Position numbers and translations under genes: made by a program
NCBI GenBank assembly: GCA_949775045.1
Contig: OX459108.1
Span: 3,086,935 to 3,150,934 of the forward strand
Reading direction: 5' to 3'
Length of the DNA: 64,000 bases
Source of the DNA: Metridium senile
Lineage: Eukaryota; Cnidaria; Anthozoa; Actiniaria; Metridiidae
Notes under the pieces: generated by a model
What the model saw: the letters and a program-made list of their open reading frames with translations, nothing else
Database searches by the model: none
Told to the model about the DNA's origin: nothing
Part shown: in pieces, positions 47,911 through 57,865 of the stretch
Layout: every line of letters starts with the position of its first letter
How positions within the stretch are numbered: position 1 is the first letter of the stretch

Positions 47911-49487
47911 TATCTACAAATAGTGCTTCTGCATATTTATGTTTTATATCAAGAATTTAACAAAACATCAACAACAAAATATAATAACTATTAACATGTA
48001 TCTACTATAGATATGAAGTGACAGTTCACTGGTTGCAATAACTGCATTTGGAATTGTAATTTTATATCAGTATTGTATCAGTATAAGTTGGCTAAATTAT
48101 TCATTTTAAAAACTAACACACCAATACAAAAATACTGACCCCTTGTACATCATGTACATTATAGCATGGGAAATTAACGTTGTGTTAATTAGAAACACCT
48201 CACATTTAAGAAAACCCTTCAATTCATTATTAGATTATTTTGAAAAGCCAAGGCAAATATAATAGCTTTATAATCGAGTCAAAATTACAGTGTAAAAGTT
48301 CACAATATCCACTACAGAATACATTGAAATCCTGTTTATTAATAAGGCTATATGAATGTTTTACAATCATATATTCAAGATATAAAATATGTGGGTATGA
48401 TTTACAATAATTTATGAACCTTAATAGTTTCAATCATATGTTGCGATTCCTTGCTTCAAACAACAGATCAGATACACTTCATTAAAGTTTCATCGTCAGT
48501 AAAGTTTTACTTGCCACAACAGCAGGAAAGAAGTACATAATTCGAGGAGAAAGTTTTAATACAGCAATTTAATTGTGGTACTGTATTTATCGATAACAAA
48601 CAATGCCTGTAATCGTCTCAAAATGCGCCTCACGAAAAACAAAACATACCTTCATACATTCCTCATAGTCCTAAATATGCATAAAATAAGTTATAGCAGT
48701 TCAAGGTGGAGTTAGAACACAATTTCCTAACGTTTTTTGGATGTTTTCGTATCTACTCCGTTTACCCGCCATTTTGAATTCTTCCTCAGCCCGTTACAAA
48801 ATGAGTCAGCTTTGTGTACTTTACTTTATGCGCAGAAAACACATTTTAAAAAGCTCCGAGCATCGTAGAAATTCCACCAATCACGAACGAGAACCCTAGG
48901 GTCAATGTACGTTGAAACTCGCGCATGCGCGATTTTACTGTCCAATCAGCATTAAGCTGAAAGGGTCTCAAATCCGTTTTTACCAGAGGTAATGACGGGA
49001 GAGATGAACGACCGAGTTAGCCTGGGTACGAGAATGTAGAAAATCAATATGGCGGCCGAAAAGATTTTTGGGGAGGGGAGGTAGGGGAATTTTTGTTGAA
49101 TAAATATTCAACCAATGTCCGGGAACTTACGAATTTACTGCCAACAAATTGAGCGTTGAAGTTGAATGAATATTGAAGCAACCGAATTAAAAAGAACAAT
49201 CTTAGCTTGAAATTGAATAAAATTTTATTTCTTGAATTTAAAAACATATTGCCTTGAAGTTGCATGCATTAAAAGGTTGAATATAAATTGTAAGGCTTGA
49301 AGTTGAATGAAAATATATTTTTGAATAGAAATATAATTTCTTGAATGTAAACATGTATATGCATTGCCTTGAAGTTGAACACACTTTGAGGTTGAATGTA
49401 GATTGTAAGGCTTGAAGTTGAATGAAAATATATTGTTGAATAGAAATATAGATGTTGCTTAATTTTGCAACATTTGGCCAACCATAG

Positions 49488-49735
49488 ATGGTACTTATTG
49501 AAAATCTTATTCATTAGCATCTGGATTTCAACGTGTAAGCATCTAGGTCGCTCTGTTATTCAATGGATAATAAAGGACGTCTTCTTCATTATTTTCGACA
49601 CGTTATATTCTCTATACACATAACCGCGCTTTCTGGAAAATCTATAGGGTTGTTGGATCCACAGAGAAGAGCAGTTTTATGTGCATAAGATCACAGGCTT
49701 GCCACACTAGAAATCTGTGGTTTTCAATAAAATTA
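49488..49735 (+). repeat. Direct repeat, copy 2 (see 37,935-38,200)
   Basis: Begins directly at the right end of element H. The region to 50,060 includes a foldback between CCACACTAGAAATCTGTGG (49,700) and its mirror at 49,961-49,986, enclosing an unassigned 116-codon minus-strand ORF without domain features. Confidence 0.75.
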
Positions 49736-50292
49736 CACGCCGATGACCGTTGAAATTCGCCGTCTTCAAAACCTCCTTAAATAGCCCCCAAAATCCAAGA
49801 AAACCACACAAAAACGTTCCTAAACTCATAAACTTATTTATTATCGAGAAAAAAATATTACTGACTAAATAAAAGATTTCAAACGGGACAATATTTGAAC
49901 ATTCAGGCCATAATATATGTAACTTCGAACGAGCCGTTTTAAAAGTTACACAGGAAGCCCAAAACCACTGATTTCTAGTGTGGCAAGCTTCGATACGGCA
50001 ATATTCGTGAACTTCAAACTTAAAAGCACTTATTGGATAAGGTTTTTGTGAATTCAATAACTGTTTTATGATACATTGTTTTGAATTGTAACAAAAGATT
50101 AATCAAAGAAAAGATTGCAAACTAAAACTTTATTGCTACAAATTTACTTTGATTCATTCTCCCTCGCCAGCTCGTCCGAAAGAAAAATATTTTCTTACTC
50201 CCATCTAAGACTAATCAAAACACACAGAATACATAGGAAGGTTGTATCGTACATTGCACAACCTGGACATCACAAAGAAAGCAAAATAATAT

Positions 50293-50815
50293 TTATAATA
50301 AATACTTCAAAAGCCTTTCTTTCGATGGATTATCTGCTAAAGAATTAGCTAAAGAAGTCGCCCCTCCTGCTCGAAAACTATGTAAACTGTATTTCTTAGG
50401 ATCAAAACCTAAAGACGAAAGACACTCTTTGAATAATTCCCGCATTCTAGTATACGACAACCTTCTTGTACCTAACGACTAGCACTGACAGGACTGGTGA
50501 AAAACTACGTTCCTGAAAATATAATCGTCAGGAGTGCTGCCTAAAGTGATATGCGCCGATTCAAGATATCTTAATAATAAATTATAAGGACAAGTTGCGC
50601 TGTTACTCTTAGCAATAAACACCTAGCTGTTGACCTTGCCTATAGACATCAGTCTTACTAGACGGGATCAATAATATTAGATGATCGTCAGCTACAGAAA
50701 TATGACTAGCTTTAATGCATAGCAGTTCCTGTGATCTTAGTAGGCCTGCATAAGCGAATACACAAGCAGTAGCTAAACGCAGGTCTTTCAAACTACTGGA
50801 GACGTTGGCATATCA
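50293..50815 (-). pseudogene. Tyrosine recombinase, catalytic domain fragment
   Basis: Minus strand: LKDLRLATACVFAYAGLLRS with QELLCIK (first catalytic arginine in LLRSQEL), then HLILLIPSSKTDVYRQGQ. A single-base shift in ctaggtg at about 50,617 is followed by VFIAKSNSATCPYNLLLRYL. A stop near 50,480 precedes MRELFKECLSSLGFDPKKYS and LHSFRAGGATSLAN (the H-x2-R box). The terminal tyrosine segment is missing. The order of motifs is that of phage-integrase-type recombinases found in Crypton/DIRS-like elements of animals. An AG at 50,816 could be a splice acceptor. One frameshift and one internal stop: dead. It is unlikely to be the missing part of the exon at 36.8-37.3 kb, which is of a different type. 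Confidence 0.75.
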
Positions 50816-51076
50816 TAGTCCATAGATATCATAAAGAAAATATATGCTGTTTGCCACGAGCGGTCTTTGTTTTTGGCGCTTTTTGTCAACAATGCATTAC
50901 AGGCTAGCCAATAACCTATTCGATAATCTGTAGTTAGCTTAAAATGATAAAAATATAAAACTATCTAAATGCAGTTTTAAAATTTCTAAATTAAAAAAAA
51001 AAACGACCTAAGGTAATTCATGTTTCAAGCTTTTCTAAATGTAGTTTGAAAATTCCTAATTTTTAAAAAGTACAAC

Positions 51077-51700
51077 CTAAGATAAGTTCATGTTTTCAAG
51101 CTTTTTGAAAGACATGTTTAAATAATTAGATTTGAATGACGAGAGTGATGTAGATGATTTTACAGTATCAGAAAATAAGTTCCATTCGCTGGAGGCTAGG
51201 TAACTGAAAGTTCGCAATCCAGATTTTGAGTTCGTAAGTGGAAGATTCAAGTTATTAGTTGAACCACGAGTATTGATATTATGAACTTTGTTAAAAGGTA
51301 GTAGAAGGTCTGTAATATAGGATGGCGCTAGTCCATTTAATGCATTGTAGACGGTTGTGGCTCTTAGATATCGTATACGGTATTCGATTGGTAGCCAGCC
51401 AAGTTTTAAAAATAGAGGTAGGGACGGGGCTTTGCATTTTTCATCTAAGATAAGTCGTGCTGCTCTTTTCTGCAGGCGATGGATTATTTCGAGGTTATCT
51501 TTAGATATATTGCCCCATACTATACAGCAATAATCCATTACTGATAGTATGAGGCAATAATAAAATGAAAGCCGAGCGTCAAGTGATAGATGGTGTCTGA
51601 TTCGTCTAAGAATACCAAGCCTTTGTGATATCTTCTTACTTATGCTATCAATGTGAGCAGACCAGCTCTTAGGGGTCAACTTCAGCGATTTGGTATTTTT
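51077..51700 (-). pseudogene. CR1/L2-like LINE, C-terminal fragment
   Basis: A 200-codon frame reads WSAHIDSISKKISQRLGILR, LSFYYCLILSVMDYCCIVWG and LQKRAARLILD, the conserved region after the reverse transcriptase core of CR1/L2/Jockey-like LINEs, then the LGWLPIEYRIRYLRATTVYN block and a natural stop. It is 5'-truncated at about 51,700 (upstream RT absent). The 3' non-coding part (50,960-51,076) has two diverged copies of an aagcttg...ccttaggt unit. A longer copy of a related LINE is at 60.8-63.8 kb. Confidence 0.75.
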
Positions 51701-52039
51701 TTACGGTATTATTCATAAGTAATAGCATGGCTTGTACGCGTTATTTCAGGTACGAATCACAAATTATGTTCATACTGCGGCGACATCATTTGCGGGCTTC
51801 AGAATGCAGACTGTAGCTTCGGCTGCGACAACGATTTACAAATAGGTGTATATTAGTTTGTATGCTTTCCCTCACCCTGAAGGCCAGTTTTCGGTTGCCC
51901 CTCACTTTCATTCACTAGCCCCTCTCTCCCGATAAAAATGAAAATAATTTTATACTAATTTTTTGATATTTATTTTCCAGATCTTGGACTCGCAATCACT
52001 GCATCGATACGATCCGAGTGTCTATATAACAAATTTAAA
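51700..52039 (+). promoter_or_regulatory. Upstream region and probable 5' splice acceptor of the GT31 gene
   Basis: The sequence tgatatttattttccag ends at 51,980 and is a good acceptor site (T-rich tract, AG). A short leader of 59 bases then precedes the ATG at 52,040 (context aaaATGc). The promoter is therefore probably further upstream or lost to the LINE insertion. No TATA box claimed. Confidence 0.45.
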
Positions 52040-53101
52040 ATGCGAGGAATTCCTTCGAGTTTCTTTGCTTTGAGAAGAAAGAAACGGACGTTCATATTAC
52101 TCGTATGTATCTTAGCTTTTGCGTTATATTTATATTTATCAGTATTCTTGGAATGGCTTGGTGTATTTCATTCTATGCCTTGGAAATATGACGCAGTAAA
52201 AGCACCACAAACTGCGTCAAAAGTAACTACAACTGTAAGAAGTTTTACAACTCCTCAACAACGTTATATACAACCTGATTTTAAACTTATTTTACCTTAT
52301 GTTGAGCCAAAACTACGGCTGCAGGAGAAGAGCATGTTTATGGCAGTCACTGTCAACTCTGCAGCTAAAGGAGACCGGAATCGAATATTACGACAAACAA
52401 TCCGTAAAACCTGGGGTGACACCAATAGACCACAGAATAATACACTTAAGTGGAAACTGTTTTTCGTCTTGGGTGTCGCTGATAATCAAACTGAACATGA
52501 AGCTAGCCTAAAAGAGGCCCGTGAACATAACGATATTATCATTGGAAATGTCACTGATACTTACAGTAACGTTGTCATCAAGACATTCATGGGTCTCTTC
52601 TGGTCTGTCAATAGGCTATCATGCAAATATGTTTTTAAGACTGATGACGATGTTTATGCACGCGTTCCAGGTTTGATAACATGGCTCGTTAACTCTGGCT
52701 CTCCTAAGTCTTTCTACGGAGGCGTTATAAGTATATTCCGCCTAGTACCTCGCGATCCCAACAGTAAATGGTTCATCTCTTGGCAACAATACGGCGCACA
52801 ATATTATCCACCGTGGTGCCATGGTTCGTATACTGTATTCTCATCTGACATCATCCCTAATTATCTCATTTACACATACCGTAGAAAACCTTTCCACGCA
52901 GACGATGCTTATATTGGTGTAGCATCGAAAGAGATGGGCATCAATGCGACTAACATCCCTGAGTTTACTATAGAACATGAACATCCAAAGAGGGTGCGGT
53001 TGGCTAAGGAACTGAGGGAAGTGTTAACTATAGGACATAAGGTAGAACCAGAGGCTATGATCAAATATCACAAATTTTATACCAGGAACAATTTAGAATA
53101 A
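52040..53101 (+). CDS. GT31 beta-1,3-galactosyltransferase-like enzyme (353 aa)
   Basis: Single uninterrupted ORF. Residues 1-17 are basic cytosolic tail, about 18-38 a membrane anchor (FILLVCILAFALYLYLSVFL), then a stem to about 90: a type II Golgi enzyme. The GT31 motifs occur in order: RQTIRKTWG, LFFVLG, the E...HNDIIIGNVTDTYSNVV block, KYVFKTDDDVYARV with the metal-binding DxD, WCHGSYTVFSSDI, and ADDAYIGV near the C-terminus (usually EDV.G in the family). Three N-x-S/T sites (NNT, NQT, NVT) fit a luminal domain. The length is normal for the family (about 320-400 aa). It transfers galactose or N-acetyl-hexosamine in beta-1,3 linkage; donor and acceptor cannot be read from sequence. A host gene, intact, among repeats. 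Confidence 0.9.
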   Translation: MRGIPSSFFALRRKKRTFILLVCILAFALYLYLSVFLEWLGVFHSMPWKYDAVKAPQTASKVTTTVRSFTTPQQRYIQPDFKLILPYVEPKLRLQEKSMFMAVTVNSAAKGDRNRILRQTIRKTWGDTNRPQNNTLKWKLFFVLGVADNQTEHEASLKEAREHNDIIIGNVTDTYSNVVIKTFMGLFWSVNRLSCKYVFKTDDDVYARVPGLITWLVNSGSPKSFYGGVISIFRLVPRDPNSKWFISWQQYGAQYYPPWCHGSYTVFSSDIIPNYLIYTYRRKPFHADDAYIGVASKEMGINATNIPEFTIEHEHPKRVRLAKELREVLTIGHKVEPEAMIKYHKFYTRNNLE

Positions 53102-53198
53102 TTACGATATATGCAAATGCGATATATAACTCAGTATTTCAAAAACCGTTGTCGCAATCAATGCTATACTGCAAAAACAGCTGAGTCGATACAAATTA

Positions 53199-53416
53199 GA
53201 GCCCCTCCCAGGGATTTATAGGGATCAAGGTAGCACGGGCATTTATTTTTAGGGAACAAGGGAGCAAAATATGATAAAACAATAGTTTTTTGCGATCATG
53301 GGATCATAAGGTAAAATATTTTAGGGAGACAGTTATTTTACTTATGGGGAACAAGGGAGTAAACGCAAAAATATCAAAACAGCATGGTAGCATGCACCCC
53401 CCTGGGAGGGGCTCAA
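53199..53416. mobile_element. Hairpin element P behind the GT31 gene
   Basis: Ends GAGCCCCTCCCAGGG and CCCTGGGAGGGGCTC flank about 190 bases with opposed AAGGGAGCAAAA / gggagtaaacgc motifs. It lies about 100 bases after the stop codon and could contribute to the 3' UTR. Target duplication not clear. Confidence 0.75.
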
Positions 53417-53439
53417 CTCCATTTTGGTCTTGAGTTCTG

Positions 53440-53622
53440 GCTAATGCCCCGCAGTCTAAGATAGTTATCATTGATGAAATGTTGTCTGACTTCCATTCCT
53501 GCAGCAATTCTAGCACTTAGTTCTCTAAAAACATTAGATTTGTCTCGCGGAACAGAATAAAATCCATTCCTGTAAAAATCAAACAACTTCATAGTCTGTA
53601 TACCTTAAATATTGCTGTCAAC
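53440..53622 (+). pseudogene. LRR gene fragment, upstream half (split by element C)
   Basis: Plus-strand reading: LSLMKCCLTSIPAAILALSS with LKTLDLS, then one base out of frame RNRIKSIPVKIKQLHSLYTL with NIAVN. This is the classical L..L.LS.N.I..IP..I..L..L repeat pattern (about two repeats). The frame runs into element C at the codon for N. Beyond the element, at 55,936, it continues in the same frame. One frameshift near 53,550 and a stop near 53,460 indicate it was already, or has become, a pseudogene. LRR repeats bind other proteins; the parent gene is unknown. Confidence 0.65.
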
Positions 53623-53849
53623 AGTAGGGTATAAAGAAGAGTTCACCAACATGTGCTCCCGTGGGAGCAGGGGAGTCAAGCAATGGGAGCCACGCTATGG
53701 GAGCCACCCCGTCGGAGCCACGCTAGGGAGCCGGGGTGTATATCAAGCTATGTGAGCTGTCCCGTCGGAGCCATGTCATGGGAGCTTCTAGAGTGAGCTA
53801 TTTTAAGTCACACAATCTGATTCGTATATTTAATTATTCATTTTTATTC

Positions 53850-54350
53850 AAGAAACATGCAAAGTGGCCCTCTCATATGTTGTGCAAGAAACATGCAAAG
53901 TGGCCCTCTCGTATGTTGAGCAAGCATGAGTTGCTCATGAGCAGCTCATTTATCCTGCTCAGTTGCTCAACATACGAGAGGGCCACTTTGCATGTTTCTT
54001 GCACAACATTTGAAAAGTGGCCCTCTCATATGTTGAGTAACTGAGCAGGATAAATGAGCTGCTCATGAGCAACTCATGCTTGCTCAACATACGAGAGGGC
54101 CACTTTGCATGTTTCTTGCACAACATTTGAAAAGTGGCCCTCTCATATGTTGAGTAACTGAGCAGGATAAATGAGCTGCTCATGAGCAACTCATGCTTGC
54201 TCAACATACGAGAGGGCCACTTTGCATGTTTCTTGCACAACATTTGAAAAGTGGCCCTCTCGTATGTTGAGCAAGCATGAGTTGCTCATGAGCAGCTCAT
54301 TTATCCTGCTCAGTTGCTCATGAGCAGCTCATGCTTGCTCATTTAAACAT
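53850..54350. promoter_or_regulatory. Palindromic array upstream of the element-C gene, copy 2
   Basis: TGCTCATGAGCA occurs five times (near 53,932, 54,058, 54,175, 54,289 and 54,314). Units containing CATACGAGAGGGCCACTTTG and GTTTCTTGCACAACATTTG repeat with a 117-base period (catacg at 53,971, 54,088 and 54,205), with inverted copies inside each unit. Copy 1 has only three palindromes. The array lies 50-550 bases upstream of the ATG at 54,401. Promoter or protein-binding array by inference. Confidence 0.65.
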
Positions 54351-54400
54351 TTCGTTCCCCTCGCCCTGCTCATTTAGCAATTGACTCGTAAAGAGTAAAC

Positions 54401-55033
54401 ATGTCTAGCCCCAAGCAGTGTCAATATTGTGGAAAACTATTTTCGAGATCATTTAACTTGATGCGTCATTTGGAAAGAAGTTCATGTAAAATGAAAAATA
54501 ACATGGACTATGACAGTAGTGCCGAAGATGGAGAGCTCAGCGAAGTCAGCAGTTCTCAAGATGAATCCATAGAAGATAACGATTCTGAACATGATGATTC
54601 AAGTGTTGAAAGTGAGTATGGTTCTGACGCTGAAACCGATGAGCTGTCATGGTGCTGGCAAGTTGTAGTAAATGAAACTGTTGAACGACATGAGGAAGAA
54701 CGAAGAGAATTGGTTGAAAAACTTGCATCTGATGGTGCAACAGAAGCAGGTGCCAGACAGACAAATAATGAGAAAATCCTTCCTACCGTCAGAAAAGAAT
54801 TGAGAAACATATTAGCTGAAAAATTGGAATGGATTCATGAAATTAAAAAAGACTCATACTTTCAAAAGATTATGAATACCAGAAAAGACTTGTTGGACAC
54901 TGGAGATTATGGATGGCTTGAAGCAACAAAACTTGCTATACATCAAAGAAAATTTCTTTTGAATGATTTGGTTTCCCAATATCTAGAAGATAATGAAAGT
55001 GAGATCAGTAGTGCAGACGATTCAATGGAGTAG
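54401..55033 (+). CDS. C2H2-finger acidic protein of element C, copy 2 (210 aa)
   Basis: Intact ORF, same design as copy 1: finger at residues 7-29 (CQYCGKLFSRSFNLMRHLE), acidic serine-rich linker 35-80, conserved helical domain 90-195 (ERHEEERRELVEKL, KELRNILAEKLEWIHEIKKD, YGWLEATKLAIHQRKFLL), acidic tail. It differs from copy 1 at about six residues (for example KEL versus KEF, EAG versus EAD). The KELR form agrees with the element-A homologue, so copy 2 is probably closer to the ancestor there. Start context aacATGt. The downstream aataaagg at about 55,080 may serve as a poly(A) signal. Function unknown. Confidence 0.75.
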   Translation: MSSPKQCQYCGKLFSRSFNLMRHLERSSCKMKNNMDYDSSAEDGELSEVSSSQDESIEDNDSEHDDSSVESEYGSDAETDELSWCWQVVVNETVERHEEERRELVEKLASDGATEAGARQTNNEKILPTVRKELRNILAEKLEWIHEIKKDSYFQKIMNTRKDLLDTGDYGWLEATKLAIHQRKFLLNDLVSQYLEDNESEISSADDSME

Positions 55034-55408
55034 TTGTTAGAATTTATGTATAGATATATAAAGACTGCTCTAACCTTTTAAATAAAGGTTTTTATCATGT
55101 TTGTCAAATGGTAAAATCTGTTGTATCCAGAATCTTGTTATGATTTCAATAAACGATGTAAAATGAATTATTGAAGTGGCTGAAATGTTTCTTTAAAACG
55201 TTATTACAGCTAGCAGTAATCTGAACAGAAAGTTTTCAAAGCTCTATTCAAACTCATTAACAATTCACAATCTAGTAGGTTTTAAGATAAACAAAGGATT
55301 AAAGGATTAACACACAATACCACCCCCGCCATTTCGAATAAATTAATGAAGATGATAACAAAAGACTTCGAATAAAGCCTTTTTTCTACAGACTAATATC
55401 AATGAAAT

Positions 55409-55480
55409 TCGGTCGTGGCGTAATGGTAATGACCAGGACTCCAAATCATGCAGTCAAGGGTTCGAGCCTCGGCGTTGGCA
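55409..55480 (+). other. tRNA-like segment with CCA (Trp) anticodon position
   Basis: A box TGGCGTAATGG, a loop CTCCAAA with CCA in anticodon position closed by four of five pairs, and B box GGTTCGAGCC are arranged as in a tRNA(Trp). Acceptor and T stems have several mismatches, so a working tRNA is unlikely. As part of element C it could provide an internal pol III promoter. Copy 1 lacks the B box. Confidence 0.45.
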
Positions 55481-55935
55481 CTTCAATTTATTTGGAAAAA
55501 TATTTTATACAATCTATAAAATTAAATAAATCGAGTAAAAAATCGTAAGTTTAAAAATAAATTCAGAAATTAAAAAATCAGAAATTATGAAAATATAGGA
55601 AATAAAAAAAATATGGAAATTATGAAAATATAGGAAATAAAAAAATATGGAAATTATGAAAATATAGGAAATAAAAAAATATGGAAATTATGAAAATATA
55701 GGAAATGAAAATAAAAATGAATAATTAAATATACGAATCAGATTGTGTGACTTAAAATAGCTCACTCTAGAAGCTCCCATGACATGGCTCCGACGGGACA
55801 GCTCCCATAGCGTGATATACACCCCGGCTCCCTAGCGTGGCTCCGATGGGATGGCTCCCATAGCGTGGCTCCCATTGCTTGACTCCCCTGCTCCCACGGG
55901 AGCACATGTTGGTGAACTCTTGTTTATACCCTACT

Positions 55936-56142
55936 GTCAACAACGTTACCGAAGGTGTAGAGCATATATTCGCGATGGAAAATCTCAGAGAGTTAAATCT
56001 ATGCGGAAATAATTCTCTTCAGCTTCTTCAGCTACGATTGCCGTCTTGTCCAATAATACTAACGAAACTATATCTTGACGAAGGAATGGTTGCACAAATG
56101 ACGGAGGAAAACACAAATGAAACAAACTGGAGCTTACTTTAA
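55936..56142 (+). pseudogene. LRR gene fragment, downstream half
   Basis: Continues from 53,622 after element C: NNVTEGVEHIFAMENLRELN, LCGNNSLQLLQLRLPSC, ILTKLYLDEGMVAQM and a stop after NWSLL. Two more leucine-rich strands and a short C-terminal tail. The start codon seen inside the element's TIR upstream is not the real one. Duplicated in inverse orientation at 18,110-18,316. Confidence 0.6.
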
Positions 56143-56316
56143 AATGTCATTGAAATAAACGTGCCTCGTGTAGATCAAGCCCCATATATTTCATTTGAAA
56201 GCCCTGTCTAAGAACGTTATCATTGATACGTTGTTGTCTGCTGACAACCAATACAACAGACATGCACTCCTCGTTTTAATACTAGCTATTTACTACTCGT
56301 TTTAATACTAGCTAGG

Positions 56317-56709
56317 CCTTTACCTAAACGAGCAGGGGACTGGGTACTAGTTTTCTAAATTAATCTAATTACAAAATTAAGCATATCACAAGAAAGAACA
56401 CATTGAAATATACAAGGTTTCAAAGTTTGGACACATTAGGTTAAATAGCGACAAAATGAAAGCATTTTAAATGTCCAAAGAATTACAAAGAATTGTATGG
56501 TTTGGATGGACAGTGTCCATCCAATCCATACATTTCTTTGTAAATTTTCAAGGTTTTCAAAGACTGCCTCTAACCCAGTATTCAACCAAATTTAACCAAA
56601 CTTTGGAACCTTGTATATCTTGATGTGCTCTTTCCAATGATATGATTAATTTTGTAATTAGATTAATTTAGAAAACTAGTACCCAGTCCTTTGCTCGTTT
56701 AGGTAAAGG
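56317..56709. mobile_element. Hairpin element Q, right-arm copy
   Basis: Counterpart of 17,543-17,935; ends CCTTTACCTAAACGAGCAG and reverse complement. Confidence 0.8.
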
Positions 56710-56938
56710 AAAATTATGGATGCATTTAAAATCTCGGTCGTGACACTCTGTCACGAATCTCGTTTTAATAGCCGTTATTATAGTTGAATGTAAATTACTT
56801 TGAACAATTGATTCAAGTCGTTGTGTTTTTGGGCCAAGTTTTTGTTTTGAGAGCGGTGACTTGAATCCGGCATTGTTTTAAACGATTTGCATACAACTGT
56901 ACTAACAGCTTTATTATCATTTTTATGAACGTTGTAGT

Positions 56939-57083
56939 AGAGTAGACGCACTAAATCCGTGACATATAATTGGTACTAATTAGTACTATTTCATAAAAAC
57001 ATCCTTTGTTTTTTATTGTTTTATTATCACTATTTAGTACTAAAAATTAGTATTTGTTTCAAGGATTAAGTGCGTCTACTCTA
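56939..57083. mobile_element. Hairpin element R, right-arm copy
   Basis: Counterpart of 13,446-13,591; ends TAGAGTAGACGCACT and reverse complement. Confidence 0.7.
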
Positions 57084-57142
57084 ACAGAAATTGTTGTTAG
57101 TATTTTCTTTATAGTATTATATCTCTTCGAACTTTGAAAACA

Positions 57143-57402
57143 TTTTTGTAGTCGCTACACCTACTTGCAGTAAGGTTGTCATACAAAAATAAACATTTGT
57201 TATAAAGCAAATAGATCATTTGTGATTTAGTACGATAGGAATTGATTAAAAGACAAAAGAAGATCACTCAAGCTGAACTCTCTCTTTTGTCTTTTAATTA
57301 ATTCCTTTCGCACTAAATCACAAATGTTCTATTTTCTTTATGACAAATGTTCTATTTTTTATGACAATCTTACTGCAAGTATGTGTATATAGACTACAAA
57401 AG
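57143..57402. mobile_element. Hairpin element S, right-arm copy
   Basis: Counterpart of 13,169-13,387, somewhat longer owing to a duplicated ATGACAAATGTTCTATTTT word. Confidence 0.65.
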
Positions 57403-57430
57403 TATATTCTTTTGGGCATATAGTTTGATG

Positions 57431-57865
57431 AGAAATAGAATTACGAGAAGACCAGTTGTCATTTTTGTCATTTGTTTTTTTTCGGTCTTTATCCAAAGAC
57501 CATCAACTGCAAATGAATAAATTAAACTAAGACATTCTGAATTAAGATTAATTCATTAAACTCAAGGGAATTGACTGTCCTTGTTCATTCATACTTCGAC
57601 ACAGCGTAGAATTGGGCCACGACAAGATTAAACTTGAAAATACTGTAATCCTAGCTTCCAACCTTGGAAATTACAAACAACGAAAAATAGCAGAAGCGCT
57701 TTTTATAAAAGAACATAAACCAAGCCTGAATGAACAAGGACAGTCAATTCCCTTGAGTTTAATGAATTAATCTTAATTCAGAATGTCTTAGTTTAATTTA
57801 TTCATTTGCAGTTGATGGTCTTTGGATAAAGACCGAAATATACACATTACAAAAATGACAACTGG
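57431..57865. mobile_element. Element E, right-arm copy: Penelope-like 3' ends
   Basis: Palindrome with the GIY-YIG C-terminal remnant on the plus strand at 57,586-57,770 (LRHSVELGHDKIKLENTVIL, NYKQRKIAEALFIK, KPSLNEQ, stop). The right end is cut at ACAACTGG, where the left-arm copy continues for about 20 more bases. Confidence 0.7.

Larger units (their letters stand above)
39301..49486. mobile_element. Element H: 10-kb palindromic element
   Basis: Ends TATGGTTGGCCAAATGTTGC and its reverse complement. The left arm (39,301-42,962) and right arm (46,866-49,486) are nearly identical over about 2.6 kb, apart from a 975-base insertion in the left arm. The arms carry AT-rich tandem words (TTCATTCAACTTCAAGCC) near the ends, a GC-richer stretch at about 40.75-40.95 and 48.87-49.03 kb, and a small TA-flanked hairpin. 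The only shared ORF (67 codons, 41,343-41,546 and 48,230-48,433) proves nothing, since the whole arm is duplicated. The centre contains a BEL-like element. No transposase. No clear target duplication at the ends. Confidence 0.75.
53623..55935 (+). mobile_element. Element C, copy 2 (2.31 kb), complete with 6-bp target duplication
   Basis: TIRs of about 190 bases starting AGTAGGGTATAAAG, flanked by GTCAAC on both sides (53,617-53,622 and 55,936-55,941). Order: TIR, palindromic array, zinc-finger gene (54,401-55,033), non-coding part, tRNA-like segment, AT-rich tandem repeats (about four units with TATGAAAATATAGGAAAT, 55,580-55,705), TIR. It disrupts an LRR-coding segment whose two halves join in frame when it is removed. 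No transposase, so its mobilisation must come from elsewhere, or from an unrecognised activity of its protein. Confidence 0.9.

Noticed and set aside
55879..55935. ATG inside the TIR as start of the 87-aa LRR ORF
   Set aside because: It belongs to the transposon end; the LRR frame really continues from 53,622 across the element.
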